A stretch of 5,627 nucleotides of DNA from Flavisolibacter sp. (GTDB lineage Bacteria; Bacteroidota; Bacteroidia; Chitinophagales; Chitinophagaceae). Each line of letters starts with the position of its first letter. The stretch's first letter is position 1. This document shows, piece after piece, positions 1 through 5,627 of the stretch. The position numbers were made by a program, and so were the translations under genes. The stretch is from the NCBI GenBank assembly GCA_013695175.1, contig JACDAZ010000100.1:1-5627 (forward strand). The letters run 5' to 3'. The notes under the pieces are model-generated. The model ran no database searches, had not been told where the DNA came from, and was given only the letters and a program-made list of their open reading frames with translations.

Positions 1-470
1 TTACTACTTCACCTCACCTTCACTTTGGCATTTATACAATGGGTGGAGCCGTTGATCCTTTACCTTTTGTAAATCCCGCTATTAAATCACCGCCGAGCGT
101 CAATATTCCGAGTGCACGGTTAAACAATTTTCAAAGATTAAATTCGGAGGTCAGGATAAATCAAATTCTGTTACCAAAGCAAACCATTATTTATACTAAT
201 GCCGCTGATGCCCAAAATTTTATAGCAGAAACTCCATTAGGTCAACCTCTTACAATACCCATTTCATTTACACAATCTATTGATAATCAATTAAATACAA
301 AAAAAATTACTGTTGAAATACCTTTATTAGAAAAGCCAATAACCGGTGCGGCGGCTAAAGCTATATTGCCTGCAGGTACTACTGTAAGTGTGCTGGGAAT
401 TTTTAATAACCATGCTTTTGTGCGTATAGCCGAAGAAGAAGGTTGGGTACCGGCATCTGCTGTTCGTTGA
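1..470 (+). CDS. M23 (LytM-type) metallopeptidase, C-terminal part, with SH3-like domain
   Basis: This is the 3' end of a gene that begins before the window. The frame is open from base 3, and the ATG at 39 is internal, because the codons before it read TTSPHLHFGIYT. The HLH motif (His codons at 15-17 and 21-23) is the C-terminal zinc/catalytic HxH signature of M23 peptidases, followed by the usual D-P-L-P-F-V end of the domain. M23 enzymes cut peptidoglycan cross-links or stem peptides in the envelope, unless they are degenerate activators. After the catalytic domain comes a linker rich in Pro, Asn and Ile. The last ~55 residues resemble a bacterial SH3-like wall-binding domain, with LPAGTTVSVLG and a closing EEGWVPASAVR. 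The visible part is 155 residues. The rest of the catalytic domain and any signal peptide lie outside, so activity cannot be judged. The TGA stop at 468-470 touches the mnmG stop on the other strand. Confidence 0.88.
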   Translation, partial: TTSPHLHFGIYTMGGAVDPLPFVNPAIKSPPSVNIPSARLNNFQRLNSEVRINQILLPKQTIIYTNAADAQNFIAETPLGQPLTIPISFTQSIDNQLNTKKITVEIPLLEKPITGAAAKAILPAGTTVSVLGIFNNHAFVRIAEEEGWVPASAVR

Positions 471-2333
471 TTATCGTCCCATATAAACCAATAAAACCTG
501 TACATCACTTGGATTTATCCCTGATATTCTACTTGCCTGACCCAAAGTTTGTGGGCGTACTTTGATTAATTTTTCTTTTGCCTCAGCACTTAAAGCTTGA
601 AGTTTGGTATAATCAAAATGCGAGGGTATGGAAAGGTTTTCCATTTGACTCATCCTTTTCACTAATTCTCCTTCTTTATCAATGTATACCTGGTATTTAA
701 TCTGAATTTCTGCTTGCTCCAGCCCATCTGTAGAAAAGCCAGATAAGGCTTCACGAACTTTTGAGCTTTTACGAAGGATATCTTTTAGCTGCACATTAGG
801 TCTTAAAAGTATTTTTTCAAGCTTTTGCTTTTCAATAATTTTCGCACTAAACACCTCGTCTAAAACATCGTTGATATCATCAGATTCAAGAGGAAGTGTA
901 GCAGCAATTTTTTTTATATCATCGACTTCTGCTTTCTTTTTTGACATTATCTGCATTCGTTCTTCCGAAGCCAATCCCAACCTGAAAGATTTTTCTGTTA
1001 GTCTTAGATCTGCATTATCCTGGCGTAAGAGTGTCCTGTATTCAGCTCTTGAGGTAAACATCCTGTAAGGTTCTTGGGTGCCTTTACTTATTAGATCGTC
1101 GATCAGCACTCCTATGTAAGCTTCACTTCTTTTTAAAATGAGAGGATCTTGCTGCTTAACCTTTAAATGTGCATTTATTCCCGCCATTAGTCCCTGGCAA
1201 GCTGCTTCTTCATAGCCGGTGGTGCCATTAATTTGCCCGGCAAAAAAAAGATTTTGAAGATGTTTAGTTTCCAGACTATAATTCAATTGTGTAGGAGGGA
1301 AAAAGTCGTACTCTATAGCATATCCCGGTCTAAAAAATTTTACATTCTCAAATCCTGGAACTTTTTTTAAAGCCTGGTATTGTACCTCTTCGGGCAATGA
1401 GGTAGAAAATCCATTTACATAGACTTCCACTGTGTTCCAGCCTTCGGGTTCTACAAAAAGCTGGTGTCTTTCACGTTCTGCAAAACGACTTATTTTATCT
1501 TCTATACTTGGACAATACCTGGGGCCTGTACCCCCTATTCTTCCGGTATACATCGGGCTACGGTCAAATCCAGTCTTTAAATGCTCGTGAACTTCTGTAT
1601 TGGTATAAGTTATCCAGCAACTTTTTTGTGTGGAAGGTTTTGGGGAGGGCAAATAAGAAAAGCCTGAGATTTCTGCATCTCCTGGCTGTTCTTCCATTTT
1701 TGAATAATCTAGACTTCTTCCATCTACCCTTGGAGGTGTGCCAGTCTTTAACCTGTCGCTTTCAAAACCACATGAAATAAGCTGCTCTGTCAATCCTTCC
1801 GAAGCTTTTTCTGAAACCCTGCCACCACCAAGTCTTTTTTCACCAATATGAATTATGCCATTTAAGAAGGTTCCATTTGTTAAAACCACTGTTTTTGACC
1901 TTATTTCATTTCCTAAACCCGTTAAAACACCTTTTACAGAGCCATTTTCCACCAGTAAACCCTTCACCATATCCTGATAAAAGGACACATTATGTGTTTG
2001 TTCAAGCCTCTCCCTCCATCTTTGAGCGAAGATCATCCGATCATTTTGAGAACGGGGACTCCACATGGCAGGACCTTTAGAGCGGTTTAGCATTCTAAAT
2101 TGAATCATAGACTCATCCGAAACCAACCCGGAGTAACCTCCTAAAGCATCTATTTCACGAACAATTTGACCTTTAGCAATGCCACCCATAGCTGGATTGC
2201 AGCTCATTTGAGCGATGGTTTGCATATTCATGGTTATTAACAACACCTGCGAGCCCATATTAGCAGCTGCAGCTGCAGCCTCACAACCGGCATGACCAGC
2301 ACCAACTACTATAACATCAAAAGTTTGAAACAT
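471..2333 (-). CDS. mnmG: tRNA uridine-5-carboxymethylaminomethyl(34) synthesis enzyme MnmG (GidA)
   Basis: MnmG is an FAD-dependent cytoplasmic enzyme that works with the GTPase MnmE to place the (carboxymethyl)aminomethyl group on wobble U34 of certain tRNAs. From the ATG at 2333 the protein has 620 residues, a full family length. Visible marks are the FAD-binding GAGHAG (about 11-16), SCNPAMGG with its conserved Cys (about 45), GTPPR (about 198-202), the GidA signature GPRYCPSIEDK with the second conserved Cys (about 274), the second signature starting AGQINGTTGYEEA (about 365), and a helical C-terminal MnmE/tRNA-binding domain ending GQASRISGINPSDVQVLLVYMGR-like sequence. I chose ATG 2333 because homologues typically begin MFxxYDVIVVGAGHAGCEAA; an in-frame GTG at 2360 would add nine residues but lies inside a parS-like site. 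ybeY lies 49 bases upstream on the same strand, suggesting an operon. MnmE is not in the window. Confidence 0.97.
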   Translation of the reverse strand: MFQTFDVIVVGAGHAGCEAAAAAANMGSQVLLITMNMQTIAQMSCNPAMGGIAKGQIVREIDALGGYSGLVSDESMIQFRMLNRSKGPAMWSPRSQNDRMIFAQRWRERLEQTHNVSFYQDMVKGLLVENGSVKGVLTGLGNEIRSKTVVLTNGTFLNGIIHIGEKRLGGGRVSEKASEGLTEQLISCGFESDRLKTGTPPRVDGRSLDYSKMEEQPGDAEISGFSYLPSPKPSTQKSCWITYTNTEVHEHLKTGFDRSPMYTGRIGGTGPRYCPSIEDKISRFAERERHQLFVEPEGWNTVEVYVNGFSTSLPEEVQYQALKKVPGFENVKFFRPGYAIEYDFFPPTQLNYSLETKHLQNLFFAGQINGTTGYEEAACQGLMAGINAHLKVKQQDPLILKRSEAYIGVLIDDLISKGTQEPYRMFTSRAEYRTLLRQDNADLRLTEKSFRLGLASEERMQIMSKKKAEVDDIKKIAATLPLESDDINDVLDEVFSAKIIEKQKLEKILLRPNVQLKDILRKSSKVREALSGFSTDGLEQAEIQIKYQVYIDKEGELVKRMSQMENLSIPSHFDYTKLQALSAEAKEKLIKVRPQTLGQASRISGINPSDVQVLLVYMGR

Positions 2334-2352
2334 CAGGTCAAAATTAAAAGAA

Positions 2353-2368
2353 TGTTCCACGGGGAACT
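2353..2368. promoter_or_regulatory. parS-like ParB-binding site 1
   Basis: The core at 2354-2367 reads GTTCCACGGGGAAC, one base away from the perfect palindrome GTTCCACGTGGAAC. Compared with the canonical Bacillus-type parS TGTTCCACGTGAAACA, the 16-mer here matches at 13 positions. parS is the centromere-like site loaded by ParB in chromosome segregation. This copy lies in the leader of mnmG and covers the alternative GTG start codon at 2360. The assignment rests on sequence resemblance and on the second copy 26 bases away; no parA or parB is in the window. Confidence 0.55.
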
Positions 2369-2378
2369 GTTAAGTTTT

Positions 2379-2394
2379 AGTTTCACGTGGAACG
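2379..2394. promoter_or_regulatory. parS-like ParB-binding site 2
   Basis: The core at 2380-2393 reads GTTTCACGTGGAAC, identical to the central 14 bases of the canonical parS in reverse complement (TGTTTCACGTGGAACA); only the two outermost bases differ. It is also one base from the perfect palindrome GTTCCACGTGGAAC. It overlaps the 3' end of ybeY: its bases encode the last residues Arg-Ser-Thr and the TGA stop at 2383-2385. With site 1 it forms a pair whose cores start 26 bases apart, about 2.5 helical turns. Confidence 0.72.
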
Positions 2395-2823
2395 GTATTG
2401 GAGCAAATATTCATCTTCTTTTCTCCTGATTTCTTTTATCTGTTCTTTAGTTTTATCCTTATAGCCACATAAATGTAGTGCGCCATGAATAATGGTCCGT
2501 AGAAGCTCATCTTTAAAAGAAACCTTATATAGTAAAGCATTTTCTTTTATACGTTCTATACTAATAAAAATATCAGCAGTAATAGGTTCCGATTCATTAT
2601 GGAGAGGGAAAGTAATTATATCAGTGTAGTAGTCATGGTTTAAATAATCCAGATTTATCTTAAATAAAAAATCATCACTACAAAAGATATAGTTGATATC
2701 CCCTATGACTTTTTTTTCATTTTCAAAAAGTTTAACAGCAAACTCTTTAAGAGCCTTTCTATTTTTTAGATTGAACTTCTTATACAGGAAGTGAAATATG
2801 ATTTTACCTTTTGGTTTAAACAT
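2383..2823 (-). CDS. ybeY: Endoribonuclease YbeY (rRNA maturation factor)
   Basis: YbeY is a small zinc-dependent endoribonuclease involved in 16S rRNA 3'-end maturation and ribosome quality control. The 146-residue product has the usual family length. It shows the conserved strand DYYTDIITFPL (about 64-73), corresponding to TDVLSFP in other species, and the metal-site helix IIHGALHLCGYKDK with His113 and His117. In E. coli the third zinc ligand is a His two residues after the Tyr of GYDH; here the matching position is Asp123 (GYKD). From memory this change is common in Bacteroidota YbeY proteins, so it is probably a lineage variant, not decay. The start is ATG at 2821-2823, with no clear Shine-Dalgarno. 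The gene precedes mnmG on the same strand and diverges from feoA across 61 bases. Its last codons and stop lie within a parS-like site. Confidence 0.94.
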   Translation of the reverse strand: MFKPKGKIIFHFLYKKFNLKNRKALKEFAVKLFENEKKVIGDINYIFCSDDFLFKINLDYLNHDYYTDIITFPLHNESEPITADIFISIERIKENALLYKVSFKDELLRTIIHGALHLCGYKDKTKEQIKEIRRKEDEYLLQYRST

Positions 2824-2884
2824 GATTTCAAAAATCGTAAATGCGTTACGTTAGTTATGCAATAGTTTTGATTTTTTAAAGAAT
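2824..2884. promoter_or_regulatory. Divergent promoter region between ybeY and feoA
   Basis: These 61 bases separate the divergent starts of ybeY and feoA and must hold promoters for both unless transcription enters from elsewhere. On the + strand TAGTTTTG at 2863-2870 fits the Bacteroidota -7 consensus TAnnTTTG, but it leaves only about 8 bases of leader and I see no convincing -33 TTG, so it is weak. A short inverted repeat, CGTAA-ATGCG-TTACG, sits at 2836-2850 and could be an operator; at five bases per arm it could also be chance. I see no recognisable Fur box. Confidence 0.35.
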
Positions 2885-3100
2885 ATGAGGTTATCTGAAT
2901 TGAAACAAGGGGATAAAAGAAAAATAAAGCATTTTCAAAGTTCTGAACTAGAACTTAAATTGATGGAAATGGGGTGTTTGCCAGGAGAAGAAGTTGTGGT
3001 TGAACAAGTTGCACCTCTTGGAGATCCTATATCAATAAGAATTTCCGGTTACTCCCTTAGCTTGCGCATTAATGAAGCGGATCAAATAATTGTAGAATAA
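2885..3100 (+). CDS. feoA: FeoA-family small SH3-like protein (ferrous iron transport accessory)
   Basis: A 71-residue protein with the typical FeoA length and pattern. It starts MRLSELKQGDKRKI, followed by the LMEMGCLPGEEV motif (about 26-37; xxMGxxPGxxV is the hallmark) and APLGDPISIRISGYSLSLR (about 43-61), the beta-barrel strands. FeoA is a cytoplasmic SH3-like domain that supports the ferrous-iron permease FeoB; the same fold also occurs at the C-terminus of DtxR-type regulators. Here it is a stand-alone domain. No feoB follows: the next gene, 19 bases downstream, is nadD. It may therefore act on a FeoB encoded elsewhere. The start is ATG at 2885; an AAAG stretch just upstream is at most a weak ribosome-binding site. 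The family call is strong; the iron-transport role is inferred from the family. Confidence 0.9.
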   Translation: MRLSELKQGDKRKIKHFQSSELELKLMEMGCLPGEEVVVEQVAPLGDPISIRISGYSLSLRINEADQIIVE

Positions 3101-3114
3101 ATTGATTATCAATT
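3098..3114. repeat. Dyad in the feoA-nadD gap, repeated at 279-294
   Basis: Bases 3100-3114 read AATTGAT-T-ATCAATT, a perfect 15-base dyad centred on 3107 that covers most of the 19-base gap between feoA and nadD and includes the last base of the feoA stop codon. The 16 bases at 3098-3113 recur exactly, in reverse complement, at 279-294 inside the M23 peptidase gene. The one-base centre cannot form a stable hairpin loop without opening the inner pairs, so a protein-binding site is more plausible than a terminator. Chance in AT-rich DNA is not excluded. Confidence 0.4.
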
Positions 3115-3119
3115 AGTTA

Positions 3120-3701
3120 ATGAAAATTGGTCTTTACTTTGGTTCTTTTAATCCTATTCATACAGGTCATTTAATAATTGCAAACCACATTCTAAATGTT
3201 ACTGATGTAAAGAAGGTTTGGTTTGTTGTTTCTCCACAGAATCCATTTAAAACATCTTCAACACTTCTTAGAGAATATGACCGTTTCCACCTGGTTCAGT
3301 TAGCAATTGAAGGTGATGATCGTTTAAAAGCATCTGATATCGAATTTTCTCTTCCCAAACCATCGTATACCGTTCATACCCTTGCATATTTGAAAGAAAA
3401 GTACCCGAATTATCAGTTTAAAATAATAATGGGGAGCGACAGCTTTCAAAATATAAATAAATGGAAAAATGCAGATGTTATTCTAAAAAATTACCACCTC
3501 TTAATTTATAATCGTCCGGGATTTAATATAAGCGAAACACATAATGCCAAAGTTGAATTATTGAATGCGCCATTGCTGGAAATTTCGGCTACACATGTAC
3601 GTAAGTTAGTGGAAGAGGGTAAGTCCGTTAAATACCTGGTCCCTTCTAAAGTGGAAGATGAAATATTGGCAAACAGGTATTTTAAAAAAACTTCACAGTA
3701 A
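3120..3701 (+). CDS. nadD: Nicotinate-nucleotide adenylyltransferase NadD
   Basis: NadD transfers AMP from ATP to nicotinate mononucleotide, giving deamido-NAD in the shared part of NAD biosynthesis in the cytoplasm. The 193-residue product is full length and shows the nucleotidyltransferase motif GSFNPIHTGH (8-17, with the HxGH-type His14 and His17), VSPQNPFK (37-44), PSYTVHTL (81-88), MGSDSF with a following Trp (104-115, substrate pocket), and the C-terminal ISATHVRK (155-162), the ISSTxIR-type ATP-binding motif. The ATG at 3120 puts the catalytic motif seven residues from the N-terminus, as is normal. It probably shares a transcript with feoA, 19 bases upstream. The TAA stop at 3699-3701 lies inside the 3' end of chrA on the opposite strand. 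The family call is firm; a substrate switch to NMN is unlikely but not excluded by sequence alone. Confidence 0.95.
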   Translation: MKIGLYFGSFNPIHTGHLIIANHILNVTDVKKVWFVVSPQNPFKTSSTLLREYDRFHLVQLAIEGDDRLKASDIEFSLPKPSYTVHTLAYLKEKYPNYQFKIIMGSDSFQNINKWKNADVILKNYHLLIYNRPGFNISETHNAKVELLNAPLLEISATHVRKLVEEGKSVKYLVPSKVEDEILANRYFKKTSQ

Positions 3702-4931
3702 ATAACCCAGGAAGAGGCAAAATATTACAAGTAGTGGAGAAGCAATCCTGGTAAACTGTAAGAAAGAAAAAGTGGTTATTATTACAGCAATATTAATTAT
3801 ACTATCCATCTTTGCTTCTACCAATGAAATGTCTTTCATTATATAAAAAGTAGCTGCTATCATAATTCCAACCACTGCTGCATTAATTCCTTCAAGCGAT
3901 CTGTATATTACTGCATATTTTTTTAAATTGTTCCATATGGGAAAGAAAAAAAGAACCAGCAAAGCACTCGGTAAAAAAATGGCAATTGTTGCTATGATGC
4001 AACCCAAAAGTTGCATTCCCTTACCTTCATCTTTTAATGCCATTCCACCTGTGAATGATGCAATGGAAAAAACAGGTCCGGGCATAGCCCTCACTATTCC
4101 CATGCCTGTTGTCATTTCTTCTTTATTTATTTGAATAAGGTTTGGATTTTTACTTCTTACAGCTTCTGGTCTTACTGAGAACTGCTCATACATCATTGGC
4201 ATTAAAACATGCCCGCCACCAAATACAAGGCTGCCCATACGATAAGTGTTTTCAAAAAGATTTAAAGGTTTTCTGTTTGGCCAATCATGTTTCCTGGCTA
4301 ACTCGCTGGTGGCCCCGGCTATTAAAAATATAATTGCAAACAACCAGATGTTACCCCATTTAATTTTTCGGACTTTATTTTCTTTTTGTGGAATGCGCTT
4401 TTGACTAATATTTGTAACCGCACCACTTAAAACAATTAATAAAGGAAATATCCAGGGATATTGAAACAAAATATACGTTGCTATGCAGCAAACAAACATA
4501 ATCGTCCACGTAATAGTGTTTTTTATAGAAACACCAAAAGCCATCACTGAGGCATAAGCAAGAAAACCTACAGCGAGAGAGGGAATGAATTTAAATATAT
4601 CAGCGTGCAAACTTTTTTGATCAATATGGGTATATAAAAAAGAAAATCCTCCCATTAAAAAACTTGCAGGAAAAATCCAGATTAATAATGTTAGAATAGC
4701 CAGCGGAAGCCCGCCTCTTTTATAACCAATTAAAGTAATAATCTGTGTTGATGACGCACCGGGTAAAAGATTACAAAAAGCATTATACTCCAGTATTTCT
4801 TCTTTAGTAACATAGGGAGTTTTTTGAGCAAACATCTTCATCATCATTGCTACATGCGCATGGGGACCTCCAAATGCAGTTAAACTAAAAAGAAATACTG
4901 ATTTTAGAAACTGTATATGCCGCAGCATCAT
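3693..4931 (-). CDS. chrA: Chromate transporter ChrA (long form, two CHR domains)
   Basis: An inner-membrane protein of the CHR family, whose studied members export chromate driven by the proton motive force. The 412-residue product is a fused long-form protein. The N-terminal CHR domain shows FGGPHAH (20-26) and NLLPGASSTQ (54-63); the C-terminal domain repeats the pattern with FGGGHVLMP (237-245) and GIVRAMPGPVFSIASF (278-293). Long hydrophobic stretches fit about ten or more membrane spans, with a charged link around 177-192. Two ATGs are adjacent (4929-4931 and 4926-4928); either could be used. The gene stands alone on its strand, divergent from the M20D gene and convergent with nadD, with coding ends overlapping by nine bases. 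No chrB-type regulator is visible. Many such genes in non-resistant bacteria have untested substrates, so the chromate role is a family inference. Confidence 0.93.
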   Translation of the reverse strand: MMLRHIQFLKSVFLFSLTAFGGPHAHVAMMMKMFAQKTPYVTKEEILEYNAFCNLLPGASSTQIITLIGYKRGGLPLAILTLLIWIFPASFLMGGFSFLYTHIDQKSLHADIFKFIPSLAVGFLAYASVMAFGVSIKNTITWTIMFVCCIATYILFQYPWIFPLLIVLSGAVTNISQKRIPQKENKVRKIKWGNIWLFAIIFLIAGATSELARKHDWPNRKPLNLFENTYRMGSLVFGGGHVLMPMMYEQFSVRPEAVRSKNPNLIQINKEEMTTGMGIVRAMPGPVFSIASFTGGMALKDEGKGMQLLGCIIATIAIFLPSALLVLFFFPIWNNLKKYAVIYRSLEGINAAVVGIMIAATFYIMKDISLVEAKMDSIINIAVIITTFSFLQFTRIASPLLVIFCLFLGYLL

Positions 4932-5081
4932 AAGAGGCTAAATTTATAGAAATCAATTTGTAATTGAATAAGAGTTAAGGCTTAATTAAGATTATATATG
5001 ATTCAAAAGGCTATAATGAATATTCTGAATCATGACAAATGATTCTGTTTTATATTTAAGGATCATTAAAAAATTTAAATC
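4932..5081. promoter_or_regulatory. AT-rich divergent region between chrA and the M20D gene, with short dyads
   Basis: These 150 bases hold no open reading frame I can support and must carry the promoters of chrA and the amidohydrolase gene. Visible structure: a dyad TCAATT-TGT-AATTGA at 4953-4967; a 10-base palindrome CTTAATTAAG at 4981-4990; and ATGATTCA at 4998-5005 with its exact inverse TGAATCAT at 5026-5033, plus a third near copy ATGATTC at 5039-5045. The last set could be a multi-site operator. I found no convincing TAnnTTTG promoter box on either strand and no hairpin followed by a T run. Confidence 0.4.
4998..5045. repeat. Three ATGATTC-type half-sites (inverted and direct)
   Basis: ATGATTCA at 4998-5005 and TGAATCAT at 5026-5033 are perfect inverted copies with a 20-base spacer, and ATGATTC at 5039-5045 repeats the first in direct orientation. 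Corresponding starts of the first two are 28 bases apart. They lie 37 to 84 bases upstream of the amidohydrolase start, a plausible place for a regulator. No known regulator consensus is recognised. Confidence 0.4.
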
Positions 5082-5627
5082 GTGATAAAGATTTTTTTTA
5101 TACCCATACTATTGGTTGCTGTATTTCAGGTAAAAGCTCAAACAACATCCACTGCTAAAATAGATGCTGCAGTTTCTAAGCTTGAATCTAAAACCATTGA
5201 GTGGAGAAGAGACTTCCACCAACATCCGGAGCTTGGTAACAGGGAAACCAGAACGGCTAAAATTATTGCAGATCATTTACGCGGGCTGGGTTTGGAAGTA
5301 AAAGAAGGTGTAGCAAAAACCGGTGTAGTTTGCATTTTAAAAGGAGGCAAACCGGGACCTGTTATTGGATTGCGTGCCGACATGGATGGTTTGCCTGTAA
5401 CTGAAAGAGTAAACTTGCCATTTGCATCAAAAGAGAAAACAATATACAACGGTCAGGAAGTTGGCGTAATGCATGCTTGTGGTCACGATACACATGTGGC
5501 TATGCTAATGACAGTTGCAGAAATATTAGCAGGAATGAAAAGTGAATTGCAGGGCACTATAAATTTGTTTTTCAACCGGCCGAAGAAGGTCCACCTGCCG
5601 GTGAGGAAGGCGGCGCTGCTTTAATGG
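5082..5627 (+). CDS. Secreted M20D-family amidohydrolase, N-terminal part, frame broken near 5570
   Basis: M20D amidohydrolases (hippurate hydrolase, IAA-amino-acid hydrolase and N-acyl-amino-acid hydrolase relatives) cleave N-acyl or amino-acid amide bonds with a dinuclear metal centre. The start is GTG at 5082, the first possible start after an in-frame TAA at 5076-5078. A signal peptide is clear: Lys3, a hydrophobic core, and a likely cut in VKA-QT after residue 19. Family motifs follow: WRRDFHQHPELG (41-52), GLRADMDGLPV (96-106) and MHACGHDTH (130-138), with metal ligands Cys133 and His135. After Phe164 the frame departs from the family and would stop at 5622-5624, whereas the -1 frame from 5573 reads QPAEEGPPAGEEGGAALM, the expected catalytic Glu-Glu segment, open to the window edge. 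One T missing from the run 5568-5572 explains this. The gene continues beyond the window; whether it is broken in the organism cannot be decided here. Confidence 0.88.

Noticed and set aside
287..508. - strand open frame across the M23-mnmG junction
   Set aside because: It is antisense to the SH3-like domain and shows no protein family features.
1610..1618. DnaA-box-like TTATCCAGC
   Set aside because: Two mismatches to TTATCCACA, a single copy, and inside mnmG coding sequence; no cluster that would mark an origin.
1508..1780. Open frames on the + strand within mnmG (also 871-1068 and 1877-2080)
   Set aside because: They lie antisense to a well-conserved mnmG and their translations show no family pattern; they are shadow frames.
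2263..2279. GCAGCT tandem and palindromic run
   Set aside because: It encodes the Ala-rich helix after the FAD-binding GAGHAG motif of MnmG; such Ala runs are normal there.
3928..4333. Two + strand open frames within chrA
   Set aside because: They are antisense to clear ChrA motifs and have no recognisable domain or start signal.
1..5627. A previously undescribed multi-gene system
   Set aside because: Every substantial frame belongs to a known housekeeping or transport family, and no cluster of unknown genes, phage genes or repeat arrays is present.

Overview
The window looks like an ordinary chromosomal stretch of a Bacteroidota bacterium, perhaps Chitinophagaceae-like. This rests on low GC, start codons without Shine-Dalgarno sequences, a YbeY of the HLCGYKDK type, a secreted M20D amidohydrolase, and an M23 peptidase ending in HLHFGIY followed by GGAVDPLPFV. 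The phylum call is fairly secure; the family is a guess. All six main reading frames have recognisable families, and I see no RNA gene, IS element, CRISPR array or prophage.

Layout, left to right. (1) Bases 1-470, + strand: 3' end of an M23 (LytM-type) cell-wall peptidase gene with a C-terminal SH3-like domain. (2) Bases 471-2333, - strand: mnmG (tRNA wobble-uridine modification), whose stop codon directly abuts the peptidase's. (3) Bases 2353-2394: two palindromic sites very close to the ParB-binding centromere sequence parS. (4) Bases 2383-2823, - strand: ybeY (rRNA-processing endoribonuclease), upstream of mnmG in an apparent ybeY-mnmG operon. (5) Bases 2885-3100 and 3120-3701, + strand: feoA-like gene and nadD, divergent from ybeY and probably co-transcribed. 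(6) Bases 3693-4931, - strand: two-domain chromate transporter chrA, overlapping the end of nadD by 9 bases. (7) Bases 4932-5081: AT-rich divergent intergenic region with several short dyads. (8) Bases 5082-5627, + strand: 5' part of a secreted M20D amidohydrolase gene whose frame breaks at a T run about 55 bases before the window ends.

The core genes serve translation quality (ybeY, mnmG), NAD synthesis (nadD) and envelope maintenance (M23). feoA, chrA and the M20D gene add metal, oxyanion and peptide or amide handling. No new multi-gene system is evident. The most interesting signals are the parS-like pair lying across the ybeY-mnmG junction and the frame break in the amidohydrolase, which hits just before its catalytic Glu-Glu motif.
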